Shown here: positions 20,054 to 27,975 of the stretch, piece by piece
Position numbering within the stretch: position 1 is the first letter of the stretch
Layout of the letters: the number at the start of each line of letters is the position of its first letter
Source: an uncultured Saprospiraceae bacterium
GTDB lineage: Bacteria > Bacteroidota > Bacteroidia > Chitinophagales > Saprospiraceae
DNA: 64,000 bases
Direction: 5' to 3'
NCBI GenBank assembly: GCA_937981555.1
Contig: CALJOK010000020.1
Span: 62,001 to 126,000 of the forward strand
Notes under the pieces: model-generated
Database searches by the model: none
What the model was told of the DNA's origin: nothing
Seen by the model: the letters and a program-made list of their open reading frames with translations, nothing else
Made by a program: the position numbers and the translations under genes

Positions 20054-20620
20054 ATGTCTAAATCAATGGCGGAAAAACAAGAAAAAAATATCACAGGAGT
20101 TGTTCAAGAATACAGCACTAAATTGTTTCGATTTATTCGAGGCAAGGTTTCTACGAATGTGGAGGCAGAAGATATTTTGCAAGAAGTTTGGTTTCAATTA
20201 AGTAAAGTAGTGGAGTTAGATTCTATAGAGCAATTGAGTGGATGGTTATTTCGAGTAGCGCGAAATCAAGTAACAGATAATTATAGAAAGAAAAAACCGG
20301 AATTGATAGAAGATTTCGCGTATGAAAATGAGGAAGGTGATTTGTTTTTAAAAGATATTTTGATGTCAGATTTTCCCACGCCAGAAGAGGAAAATTTGAA
20401 AGAATTATTTTGGGAAGAATTGTTTAAGGCATTGGATGAACTTCCTGAAAAGCAGAAAAACGTTTTTATTTGGAATGAATTGGAGGATCAAACCTTTCAA
20501 GAAATTTCAGATAGAACTGGTGATAATATTAAGACGTTGATTTCGAGAAAAGGATATGCAGTAAAACATTTACGAACTAGAATGGAAAGTTTGTACAAAG
20601 AATTTTTTGAAGATGATTGA
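20054..20620 (+). CDS. ECF-type sigma-70 family RNA polymerase sigma factor
   Basis: 188 residues. Region 2 shows YSTKLFRFIRGKV, AEDILQEVWFQL and LSGWLFRVARNQVTDNYRKK (about 18-80). Region 4 shows LDELPEKQKNVFIWNELE, FQEISDRTGDNIKTLISRKG and AVKHLRTRM (about 133-182). Together these fit a group IV (ECF) sigma factor; there is no region 1.1 or 3. The ATG at 20054 and the in-frame ATG at 20066 are both possible. A strong terminator follows, and the small membrane protein gene downstream may be its target or antagonist, which is only positional inference. No zinc-finger or FecR anti-sigma factor is adjacent. Confidence 0.93.
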   Translation: MSKSMAEKQEKNITGVVQEYSTKLFRFIRGKVSTNVEAEDILQEVWFQLSKVVELDSIEQLSGWLFRVARNQVTDNYRKKKPELIEDFAYENEEGDLFLKDILMSDFPTPEEENLKELFWEELFKALDELPEKQKNVFIWNELEDQTFQEISDRTGDNIKTLISRKGYAVKHLRTRMESLYKEFFEDD

Positions 20621-20641
20621 CAGTTTTAGAACTTATTTATT

Positions 20642-20674
20642 AAACGTTGAAAAGTCAACGTTTTACTTTTTTTT
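20642..20674 (+). terminator. Rho-independent terminator after ECF sigma gene
   Basis: AAACGTTGA (20642-20650) pairs perfectly with TCAACGTTT (20655-20663) over a 4-base loop, then TACTTTTTTTT. Confidence 0.8.
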
Positions 20675-20715
20675 AGAAAAATCAATCAAATTGACAAAAG
20701 CAAAATTTACTAATC

Positions 20716-21111
20716 ATGTACAATAAAAATTTTAAAAATAAGAAATTTCACCCACTCAAGATGTTAGGTATAGGAGTGATGGTGGTGTTATTTGTTGGAG
20801 TAGCAGGAGCGGTGGTGATGTTTTTGTGGAATGCGATCATTCCAGAAGTAACGGGTTGGAAACCACTAACTTATTGGCAAGCGGTTGGGTTATTAGTTCT
20901 TTTTAAAATCCTTTTTGGAGGTATTGGAAGAGGATCAGGAAGACATCATCGTAGACGATCTCGATGGAGAGAAATGAAAAATAAATGGAAAGGAATGGAT
21001 CCAGCGGAAAGAAAAGAAATGAAGGAAAAATGGATAAATATGGATGCGGAAGAAAAGAAAGCGTTTAAACAAAAATGGAAAAATTACTGTAAAGGGAAAG
21101 GAGAGGAGTAA
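20716..21111 (+). CDS. Small two-TM membrane protein with highly charged tail
   Basis: 131 residues, no family recognised. A basic N-terminus is followed by two hydrophobic segments (about 17-40, GIGVMVVLFVGVAGAVVMFL, and about 55-75, AVGLLVLFKILFGGIG). The tail is dense in Arg, Lys and Glu, beginning RHHRRRSRW. It contains two similar units, MDPAERKEMKEKW and MDAEEKKAFKQKW, each preceded by a KW. Both ends are probably cytoplasmic. It lies 95 bases downstream of the ECF sigma gene, past a terminator, and could be part of its regulon or an antagonist; nothing in the sequence proves this. Confidence 0.75.
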   Translation: MYNKNFKNKKFHPLKMLGIGVMVVLFVGVAGAVVMFLWNAIIPEVTGWKPLTYWQAVGLLVLFKILFGGIGRGSGRHHRRRSRWREMKNKWKGMDPAERKEMKEKWINMDAEEKKAFKQKWKNYCKGKGEE

Positions 21112-21143
21112 GGTTTTGGATATCCAACGCATATTAAGGAATG

Positions 21144-21199
21144 TCCAATATCCAACTTTGTAAGATGAGAACTATTTTGAGGAAAAGTTGGATATTGGA
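21144..21199. terminator. Long inverted repeat between convergent genes, probable terminator
   Basis: A perfect 16-bp stem: TCCAATATCCAACTTT (21144-21159) pairs with its complement at 21184-21199 over a 24-base loop, with TTTT after it. A related copy of the same core, GGATATCCAAC, lies just upstream at 21118-21128. It lies between the two-TM gene (+) and the FGE-like gene (-). Confidence 0.65.
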
Positions 21200-21202
21200 T
21201 TT

Positions 21203-22240
21203 TCAAAGTTCTTTTACACATCGAAATCCCGTGTGATTTAATCCTGTATCAGGACTCGAACCCATGCGACGCGCATTTCGATAACCAGAACAATAACCAT
21301 CATTACAAAGAAATGATCCACCTCTAATTACCTTTTCTTGTTGGTAAGGATTATAAGGATTAAAACCTACAGAGGGACCTTTAGTATTGGTTTTTGCAGC
21401 AAGTGATTTTTTATAAAATTCAATATCTAGCCAATCAGAACACCACTCCCAAACATTGCCCGACATATCAAAGAGACCAAATTCATTTGGTGCAAAAGAC
21501 TTAACAGGAGCCGTTGTTAAATATCCATCACTCATAATATTTTTAAAAGGAAATGATCCTTGCCAAAAATTAGCTTTAGGTTTTCCTTCATTGACATTTT
21601 CATTTCCCCAAGGATAAATCGCATTTTCTTTTCCTCCTCTTGCTGCCCATTCCCATTCGGCTTCGGTCGGCAATCTTTTTCCAGCCCACTTTGCATATGC
21701 CATGGCATCTTCCCACGAAATATGAACAACAGGGTGATTCATTATATTTTCCAAATTACTTTCTGGTCCTTCAGGATGTTGCCAATCAGCACCAATTGTC
21801 CATCGCCACCATAAGGCTGGATTATTCAAGGGAACTTGTTCTGTTAATTGATGAAAAACCAATGCGCCAGGTTGTAGCAAACTATCAGCAGGTTTAGGAG
21901 TATTAGGAGGTAGCGTTGATTTTATTTCTTCCCAATTGACAGGTCGCTCTGCTATGGTAAGATAATTAGTCGCGTTAATAAATTCTTTAAATTGCTGATT
22001 AGTTACTTCCGATTCATCCATCCAAAAGGAATTAATTTCAACTTGATGTTTTGGGAATTCATTTGCATCGGCTTGATCATTATCGCCTCCCATATTTAAA
22101 TTACCGCTTGGTATCAAAACCATTCCATCTTTTTTTTCAAGGACAGTTGATATCGAATCATTGGTGCAACTAAAAAGAAATGTTAGACAAAAGAAAAAAA
22201 AACAGTATTGAAATTTGAAGAATGAATTAGAAAACGTCAT
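21203..22240 (-). CDS. Formylglycine-generating enzyme-like (SUMF1/FGE-sulfatase) lipoprotein
   Basis: 345 residues. The N-terminus is a lipoprotein signal (FCLTFLFSC, lipidated C25). The rest is an FGE-sulfatase domain (about 38-345): MVLIPSGNLNMGG, FWMDESEVTNQQF, RLPTEAEWEWAARGG, MSGNVWEWCSDW, KVIRGGSFLC and LNHTGFRC. C312 and C317 in LCNDGYCSGYR sit at the spacing of the two catalytic cysteines of true FGE (human C336 and C341), so oxidation of a substrate Cys to formylglycine is plausible. Many bacterial relatives lacking this pair have other functions. Oddities are the lipid anchor, which places it outside the cytoplasm, and the absence of any sulfatase in the window. GldJ/GldK of gliding bacteria share the fold but do not carry this cysteine pair as far as I recall. 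Confidence 0.88.
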   Translation of the reverse strand: MTFSNSFFKFQYCFFFFCLTFLFSCTNDSISTVLEKKDGMVLIPSGNLNMGGDNDQADANEFPKHQVEINSFWMDESEVTNQQFKEFINATNYLTIAERPVNWEEIKSTLPPNTPKPADSLLQPGALVFHQLTEQVPLNNPALWWRWTIGADWQHPEGPESNLENIMNHPVVHISWEDAMAYAKWAGKRLPTEAEWEWAARGGKENAIYPWGNENVNEGKPKANFWQGSFPFKNIMSDGYLTTAPVKSFAPNEFGLFDMSGNVWEWCSDWLDIEFYKKSLAAKTNTKGPSVGFNPYNPYQQEKVIRGGSFLCNDGYCSGYRNARRMGSSPDTGLNHTGFRCVKEL

Positions 22241-22391
22241 AAGTTTAAATTGAATTGGACTTGAAAAAAATCTTTGACAAAACTATAATTTTAATTCAAA
22301 ATAGAGGTGTAATAAATTTTTTTAAAAGAGAAAATTTTTTATTATTTGTGTAATAATATATTCGATTTCTATTTTCATAAAAATAATAAAA

Positions 22392-23156
22392 ATGCTAAAT
22401 GCCATCACTCGATCTATCAGCCCAAATATGGGCGATTGTGAACTTACTCATTTGGAGCGAAAATCAATCAATATCCAAAAAGCTATTCAACAACATAGTG
22501 AATATGAAATGACTTTGGAGAAATTAGGATGTAAGATGAAAACTGCTTCTGCTGCACCTGATCTACCTGATAGTGTTTTTGTGGAAGATTGTGCAATTGT
22601 TTTGGATGAATTGGCGATCATGACACATCCTGGAGCTGAAAGTCGAAGAGCTGAAGTGAAAGGAATAGCAGAAGTTTTAACACCTCATCGGAAATTATTT
22701 TATATCGAATCACCAGGGATTGTCGATGGGGGAGATGTTCTAGTAATTGGAAAAAATATTTGGGTAGGACTTAGTAATAGAAGTAATTCAAATGCAATCG
22801 AACAGCTGCAAAAAATTACTGCTCCATTTGGATATTCTGTAAAAGGGGTAGAAGTGACGGAATGTTTGCATCTTAAATCTGCAGTTACTCAGGTAGCAGA
22901 AGATACTGTTTTGTTAAATCCAAATTGGATCAATGTTGATATTTTTAATGATTATAAAATTATTGAAACACATCAAGATGAAATGAATACAGCGAACGCT
23001 TTGCTTATAGGAGAGGTGGTACTTTATCCTAAAGCTTATCCTTTGACTGCTCAGATTTTAAAAAATAAAGGAATTCAAATAATGGAATTGGATAACTCTG
23101 AAGTTACAAAAGCGGAGGGTGCGTTGACATGTTGTAGTATTATTTTTAAGACATAA
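22392..23156 (+). CDS. Dimethylargininase (DDAH)-type amidinotransferase-fold hydrolase
   Basis: 254 residues, the usual length. The family hydrolyses N-omega-methylated arginine to citrulline and methylamines, using Cys and His. I see DSVFVEDCAIV (substrate-binding Asp and Glu), PGIVDGGDVLVIG, the active-site His in TECLHLKSAVTQV and the C-terminal LTCCSIIF with C248 as the likely nucleophile. The ending is very like animal DDAH1. No signal peptide is seen, so it is cytoplasmic. It stands alone, divergent from the FGE-like gene and convergent with the DUF1295 gene. Arginine deiminase-type activity is an alternative, but the length favours DDAH. Confidence 0.9.
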   Translation: MLNAITRSISPNMGDCELTHLERKSINIQKAIQQHSEYEMTLEKLGCKMKTASAAPDLPDSVFVEDCAIVLDELAIMTHPGAESRRAEVKGIAEVLTPHRKLFYIESPGIVDGGDVLVIGKNIWVGLSNRSNSNAIEQLQKITAPFGYSVKGVEVTECLHLKSAVTQVAEDTVLLNPNWINVDIFNDYKIIETHQDEMNTANALLIGEVVLYPKAYPLTAQILKNKGIQIMELDNSEVTKAEGALTCCSIIFKT

Positions 23157-23177
23157 ATTCTTCTAAAATTGAAACTC

Positions 23178-23212
23178 AAGCGATGTTAGCGCTTCGAGCG
23201 CTAACATCGCTT
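23178..23212. terminator. Perfect 16-bp hairpin between convergent genes
   Basis: AAGCGATGTTAGCGCT (23178-23193) pairs perfectly with AGCGCTAACATCGCTT (23197-23212) across TCG. There is no long T-tract on either side, so it may be a palindromic repeat rather than a classic terminator. A related CGCTAACA string followed by TCTACTT recurs near 32306-32340. Confidence 0.6.
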
Positions 23213-23227
23213 CTACTTAAAAGTTAA

Positions 23228-24145
23228 TTAGTTACTCTTGGAAAACCAAGGAAAAAACATATTGACTTGCTCTTGGTAATTTTTATAATCTGGTCGTTTT
23301 TTCAAGGAGTAATATTCAGAGGGTACCGCTCCCGTCAGATATACCAAAGACAAATACATGACTCTGGAAACAAACAATAATCCTACACCCAATAAAATCC
23401 AAATGGCCATATGTTCTGATGATTGAAGTGCTAGCCAGGATGGAATTGCAGCAATAACTAAAGCATTCCAAACCATCCATTCTGCAAAATAATTCGGGTG
23501 CCTTGAGTACTGCCAAAGTCCAACATTGCACACTTGATTTTTTTTGCCTTGAGCTGACATCTTTCTAAGAAAACTCAATTTTTGTGCATCAGCTGTCGCT
23601 TCTATAAAGAAAGCCAGCGCCCATAAGATCAATCCAATAATTTCAAAAATAGAAATATTGGGATCTGGATTGGAAGCAATAATTAATGCAGGAAGTGCCA
23701 AAAATGAAGCATTCGCTAAACCTTGAGCTAAGGCATCAACTTGCATCGCTAAAGCAGTATTGGTTTTGCCTGCTCTTTCCCATCGGCCACGTTGATATTG
23801 GTATCTTGGAAATTCTTTTTTCATATAACCTTTTTTCCAAAGCATCAATGCGCCCAGTCCCATCCTCATTCCAATAAAAATATAAATGCCAGCGACAATC
23901 CAAACTCTCCAATAATATCCTTCTCCAAAAATAAACGTGAGCACTCCTATCACAAAAAGTCCCCACGGCCAACCAATGTCAACGTAACTTAATCTACCCG
24001 TTTTCCAAATTGGCCAACAGACGACTAGTCCAAATAAAACTAATTGGGCGAGACCATTTAGTAAGGGTAAAATATTAAATGAAGTGGTTAGCAAAAGGAT
24101 GATCCAACCTAGGATAAAAAGGAAAAGTGGTTTTATGTATTTCAT
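23228..24145 (-). CDS. DUF1295 / steroid 5-alpha-reductase-like membrane protein
   Basis: 305 residues with about seven hydrophobic segments. The C-terminal part has the hallmark NVGLWQYSRHPNYFAEWMVW, with the RHPNY signature shared by DUF1295, steroid reductases and isoprenylcysteine methyltransferases. It is followed by YYSLKKRPDYKNYQEQ. The fold binds a cofactor (NADPH or SAM depending on family) and acts on lipids in the membrane; the reaction is not predictable here. It faces the DDAH gene and is separated from the next gene (+) by 265 bases that I cannot annotate beyond promoters. Confidence 0.88.
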   Translation of the reverse strand: MKYIKPLFLFILGWIILLLTTSFNILPLLNGLAQLVLFGLVVCWPIWKTGRLSYVDIGWPWGLFVIGVLTFIFGEGYYWRVWIVAGIYIFIGMRMGLGALMLWKKGYMKKEFPRYQYQRGRWERAGKTNTALAMQVDALAQGLANASFLALPALIIASNPDPNISIFEIIGLILWALAFFIEATADAQKLSFLRKMSAQGKKNQVCNVGLWQYSRHPNYFAEWMVWNALVIAAIPSWLALQSSEHMAIWILLGVGLLFVSRVMYLSLVYLTGAVPSEYYSLKKRPDYKNYQEQVNMFFPWFSKSN

Positions 24146-24410
24146 TAAATTTTAAATAAAGTTGATTCAGTTTTAAAAAATATCTTGGGTCGAAGATATT
24201 AAATCTTTTATAAAAGAATTAGCAACATTTTTAAGGGTGATAATAAATGATTTTTTTATAAAAGTTATTTAGAAGCAACATTCCAAATGTTTCTTTTTGC
24301 TAAACTTTCGTTTAATTAAAAATTAGAATTCACAACCAAAATAAAATTTTTGACGTCTATCCTTTTATAGTCGAATTCTTATTTCTCCATTTTCTATTAA
24401 AAAAAAGCAT

Positions 24411-25655
24411 ATGAAAAAGATTATTGTTCTTCTCTTTGCATTTATTATTTTCAATCAAATTATGGCTCAGACGGATGAATTTAAAACCTATTCGAATGAC
24501 CTAATTTATTCTAATAATACAATGAGTCAACTTTCACACATTGTTGATTCTTTAAATTTGAAATATAAGTCTTGCGATCTCAATAAAACTTTTCGTTCTA
24601 AATCTCAATCCGTTGGTTATTTTGTTGAGATTAACGGAAAGGAGATGAAAGCTGCACAACAGGATATGAAAAATGGAATTAGTCTGGAAAACTTTCGGAA
24701 AAAGTATCCAAAAGCAAAGGTGATAGAAAATATGCTTGTCGTTCGATTTGAATATAAAGACTATAATGACAAAGACGTTATTGAGTTTAGTGAAATGAAT
24801 CTGGAATCTGGTTCTGGTTACGAAATTGGTTTTTCGGAAAACTTAAAAAAGTATCGAAAGGAATTAAAAAACACATGGATATATGACAATAGAGAAAGAA
24901 GCAAAAAATACAAATATCCCTTTCAAGCATTTTATTTGCCAAAGGGTTTTTCCTCACAACCAATAAAAGAAAAATACGCTAGAATGATCGGTTATGCAGA
25001 TTGCTTAATTGATACTTCTACTTTGAAAATTAATAAAAATGCACAACAAGGTTATGTTAATTTTCCTACCGATTGGGAAAAACTTTCTAAAATTAAAAAA
25101 GAAAGATTACTCGAAAAAATGAGAAACACGCGAGTCGTAGGGTCGTGCAGTCAAGATAGTAGTCCTCGAAATCATGCAATTAATATTGCGCAACTTTCTG
25201 CCGAGACTACTAATTGGGAAGTTTTTCTTCGAGCTCATTTGGATATTATGAATGATCGATTTGAAAGAGCGAGTGATGGATCTTATGCATGGGGTGCTCG
25301 TAAAACTTACATCAAAGAATTAGAGGAACTAGATATAAATGTTTCCGATTTGATTTTTGGAATTTCGCTTCGACTGGAAAATCCTGCAAAGAATCATTAC
25401 TATGGCAGCATTGGTAGAGTAGGTCGAGCTTTATCAGAAACTAAAGATCATCAAAGTATCGCTCAAGCTATGCTTAATATGATCGAGGATTCTGAGTTAG
25501 ATGATTACAATAGAGTCCTTTTTTATTTTCTTTTTAGAAATTATAATCATTATATCCAAAATGAAGATTTGAAGAAAGAGAATTTGGAAAATCTAAAAAA
25601 ATCAATAACTGCTTTACCTAGTTATTTGCAAGAGAAAATAGTTTTAGAAGATTAA
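24411..25655 (+). CDS. Exported protein of unknown function
   Basis: 414 residues, no family recognised. The N-terminus is a clear Sec signal peptide (KKIIVLLFAFIIFNQIMAQ). The mature part is mixed alpha/beta in the first half (FRKKYPKAKVIENMLVVRFE, FQAFYLPKGFSSQ) and mostly helical in the second half. NHAINIAQLSAETTNWEVFL and LRAHLDIMNDRFERAS there could be helical-repeat units. A single motif VVGSCSQD contains the only prominent Cys of the second half. No TM segment or sorting domain is seen, so it is periplasmic or secreted. It precedes the Dus gene by 72 bases on the same strand. Confidence 0.75.
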   Translation: MKKIIVLLFAFIIFNQIMAQTDEFKTYSNDLIYSNNTMSQLSHIVDSLNLKYKSCDLNKTFRSKSQSVGYFVEINGKEMKAAQQDMKNGISLENFRKKYPKAKVIENMLVVRFEYKDYNDKDVIEFSEMNLESGSGYEIGFSENLKKYRKELKNTWIYDNRERSKKYKYPFQAFYLPKGFSSQPIKEKYARMIGYADCLIDTSTLKINKNAQQGYVNFPTDWEKLSKIKKERLLEKMRNTRVVGSCSQDSSPRNHAINIAQLSAETTNWEVFLRAHLDIMNDRFERASDGSYAWGARKTYIKELEELDINVSDLIFGISLRLENPAKNHYYGSIGRVGRALSETKDHQSIAQAMLNMIEDSELDDYNRVLFYFLFRNYNHYIQNEDLKKENLENLKKSITALPSYLQEKIVLED

Positions 25656-25715
25656 TAGTGAAAAATAGGATAAAAGAATCAGCCAAGAATGTAAATCTAT
25701 TATTGAACTATATCT

Positions 25716-25723
25716 TACCTTTG
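25716..25723 (+). promoter_or_regulatory. -7 promoter element directly before the Dus gene
   Basis: TACCTTTG matches the Bacteroidota -7 consensus TAnnTTTG and lies 4 bases before the ATG at 25728. Initiation would fall at the start codon, giving a leaderless mRNA. I see no good TTTG at -33. Confidence 0.5.
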
Positions 25724-25727
25724 CAAA

Positions 25728-26702
25728 ATGAGTATTACACTTCTATCTTCGCCCTTGCAAGGGTTTACAGATTACCGTTTTAGAAATGCTTTCCACAAAT
25801 ATTTTGGAGGGATAGATACTTTTTTTGCGCCCTACATTCGCTTGAATGGCAAGATGGTAATCAAGACAAACTATGATAAAGACATTCAACTCAAAAACAA
25901 TAATACTTTAAATGTCATTCCTCAAATCATGACGAATGATGCAGACGAATTTATTTTCGTTACCAAGTTTGTTCAAAGTTTAGGTTATAAAGAACTTAAT
26001 TGGAACCTCGGCTGTCCATATCCAATGGTGATTAATAAATGCATGGGTTCTGGTTTGATAAATGATCCAGATAGAATAGATCGAATTCTTGACCGAGTTC
26101 ATTCGGAAACGGATATTACTGTTTCGATGAAAATGAGAATGGGGTATGAGCATAGCGGAGAAATAATTGACACCTTTCCTATCCTTGGGAAATACCCTTT
26201 AAAAAATATTGCTATCCATGCAAGGATTGGAAAACAACTTTACAAAGGTGGAGTTGACTTGGATGCATTTCAACGATGTGTCGATCATAGTCCACATAAA
26301 CTTTATTATAACGGAGACATCACAACGGTAGCGAGCTATCGAGAGATGGTCAAACGTTTTCCTTCCATCGATCATTGGATGATTGGGCGAGGATTAATTG
26401 CCGATCCATTTTTGCCAAGTATGATAAAAAATAATACCGATGAATATCCTGAAGATCGATTTGAAATTTTTAGTAAATTTCATGACACGCTATTTTCTGC
26501 CTACGAGCAAAAGTTGACTGGTGATAAAATGATCATTATGAAGATGCTTAGTTTTTGGCAATACTTTGCTACACCATTTTCTAACCCGACAAAAATTGTA
26601 AAAAAAATAAGGAAGGCAAAAACTATAGAGGTATATGATGATGCGGTTGCTGAGATTTTAGATAATGAAAGACGGTTTCATTATTCGGATATTTCGTATT
26701 GA
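25728..26702 (+). CDS. tRNA-dihydrouridine synthase
   Basis: 324 residues of the Dus family. The flavoenzyme uses NADPH and FMN to reduce specific uridines in tRNA. I see SPLQGFTDYRFRNAF (FMN loop), the core ELNWNLGCPYPMV, the catalytic Cys in NKCMGSGLI, SMKMRMGY, AIHARIGKQLYKGGVD and the phosphate-binding YYNGDI and WMIGRGLIADPF. The length fits a single-domain Dus. The subfamily (A, B or C position specificity) cannot be assigned confidently. HARIGKQLYKG replaces the common HGRT-type motif, a known variant. Confidence 0.93.
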   Translation: MSITLLSSPLQGFTDYRFRNAFHKYFGGIDTFFAPYIRLNGKMVIKTNYDKDIQLKNNNTLNVIPQIMTNDADEFIFVTKFVQSLGYKELNWNLGCPYPMVINKCMGSGLINDPDRIDRILDRVHSETDITVSMKMRMGYEHSGEIIDTFPILGKYPLKNIAIHARIGKQLYKGGVDLDAFQRCVDHSPHKLYYNGDITTVASYREMVKRFPSIDHWMIGRGLIADPFLPSMIKNNTDEYPEDRFEIFSKFHDTLFSAYEQKLTGDKMIIMKMLSFWQYFATPFSNPTKIVKKIRKAKTIEVYDDAVAEILDNERRFHYSDISY

Positions 26703-26810
26703 TATTAGGCACCACAATTTACTTTCACTTGAAATATAACTTTGTTTAAGATATTAGGAAATTTAAAATTGAAAGGAAAACCATGAGTAGTAAGGAGCGG
26801 GTGAGGATCG

Positions 26811-26902
26811 GCGAAAAATGAGGGAGCGGGAGCTTGCCTTGAGTTAAGCTATTTTTTCGCCTAGAATTTTTTGGTCCTTTTTTTTTCAATGAAAAAAAGG
26901 AC
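26811..26902. repeat. Structured intergenic block with two inverted repeats
   Basis: This is the main content of the 306-base gap 26703-27008. GGCGAAAAA (26811-26819) pairs with TTTTTCGCC (26853-26861), and GTCC plus a T-run (from 26875) pairs with an A-run plus GGAC (to 26902). The block between is richer in G+C (GGGAGCGGGAGCTTGCC) than its surroundings. No gene is seen. It looks like a dispersed non-coding element; the second hairpin could also act as a terminator. Confidence 0.45.
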
Positions 26903-27008
26903 AATGCTCAATTCGTCCACCAATCTCAGAATTAAAAATAAAGTTAACCAATGTCCACATAAATATGACGTAATTTTTTTTTGCCCGATATAAACTTAAA
27001 TATTGTAA

Positions 27009-27974
27009 TTATTCATTTTCGATTTTATAAATTAAATGTTGAGGAATACCTTTTTTGATAATTATTTCTTTTGGAGAATTTGGGAAATAGACATAGTTAT
27101 AATTTATATCTTCAATTAAAATTATATCCTCATTTTGGCAGGATCGTAAAAAATTGAGTGTCTTCGAATTCAGAACTGCTCCTTGGTTAATAATTATAGA
27201 TTCATTACTTCCTTTTCCAATTGTTCTGATAGAAAATGATGTGATTATAGGTTGAACAAAATAATCAAAATCAAGAAGATGTCCTTCTAATTTATAGGTA
27301 GAATCTAATTTAGATGTATTTAATTTGTATGACTCTTTCTTAAAAAGCCAAAATGTAGGCTCCGGAAGTTTCTTTATTCTAATGCTAGAAGATCTAATTC
27401 GTTTTTCATTCGAATATACCTGAATGTCTAACATACCTATTTCTGAACAATTCAATAAATATCCAAATTTTCCTTTGGTTAAATTTCCTTTTGAGGATCG
27501 AACTGCCATATTATCAATACCGTAAGTAATTATGTCTAAATTATTGGGAAAGCCTTCATAACAAATATTCATTCTTGTGGGGAAAACGTTAAAGAGGATA
27601 AACTCAGATTTTGATTTTGGTTGATCAGTTGGTTTTTCCTTTTTTGAATTGGTTTTATGTCTTTTGGATTTAGTACTAAGTACTGTCATCAAGCGTTCGT
27701 TACAATTTTTATTAAGCATTTTTTCAACCTCAGACCTATCCTCAACCTTTAAACTTAAGATTTCGTTTTCTAACAATGTTAAGCAAATTTCAAAATTTCT
27801 TTCATTAATTGTATCAGGTAGATTTGTTATGCATTCAACTACCTTATTGCAAATATCTTCTGCATTATTTTCTAATTGCGTCTGGGCACTAATGTTACAA
27901 ACATTTATTATTAATAGAAATAGAGTTAATTTTATTTCGGATTTAACCTTTTTGATTTGAATCATTTTTAACAA
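27009..27974 (-). CDS. Exported protein resembling the C-terminal half of GldM
   Basis: 321 residues. After a signal peptide (about 4-31, ending NISAQ) comes a helical, cysteine-bearing region (35-100), a Lys/Ser/Pro linker (100-125), then two beta-rich domains. The first (about 128-206; FPTRMNICYEGFPNNLDI, KGKFGYLLNCSEIG, RIKKLPEPTFWL) has the cadence of the Ig-like domain of GldM. The second (about 230-315; PIITSFSIRTIGKG, LNFLRSCQNEDIILIEDI) has that of the GldM C-terminal domain. GldM is the periplasmic core of the type IX secretion motor; here the N-terminal TM helix and long coiled region are missing. The start is 1 base after the aldolase stop, and ATG 27965 is an alternative. This is family-pattern inference without a search. 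Confidence 0.65.
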   Translation of the reverse strand: MLKMIQIKKVKSEIKLTLFLLIINVCNISAQTQLENNAEDICNKVVECITNLPDTINERNFEICLTLLENEILSLKVEDRSEVEKMLNKNCNERLMTVLSTKSKRHKTNSKKEKPTDQPKSKSEFILFNVFPTRMNICYEGFPNNLDIITYGIDNMAVRSSKGNLTKGKFGYLLNCSEIGMLDIQVYSNEKRIRSSSIRIKKLPEPTFWLFKKESYKLNTSKLDSTYKLEGHLLDFDYFVQPIITSFSIRTIGKGSNESIIINQGAVLNSKTLNFLRSCQNEDIILIEDINYNYVYFPNSPKEIIIKKGIPQHLIYKIENE

Positions 27975-27975
27975 T

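Noticed and set aside
21560-21897. Plus-strand open frames inside the FGE-like gene, and similar long shadows in the HTCS, SusC and mutase genes
   Set aside because: They lie opposite strongly supported genes and show low-complexity or irregular composition without family motifs.
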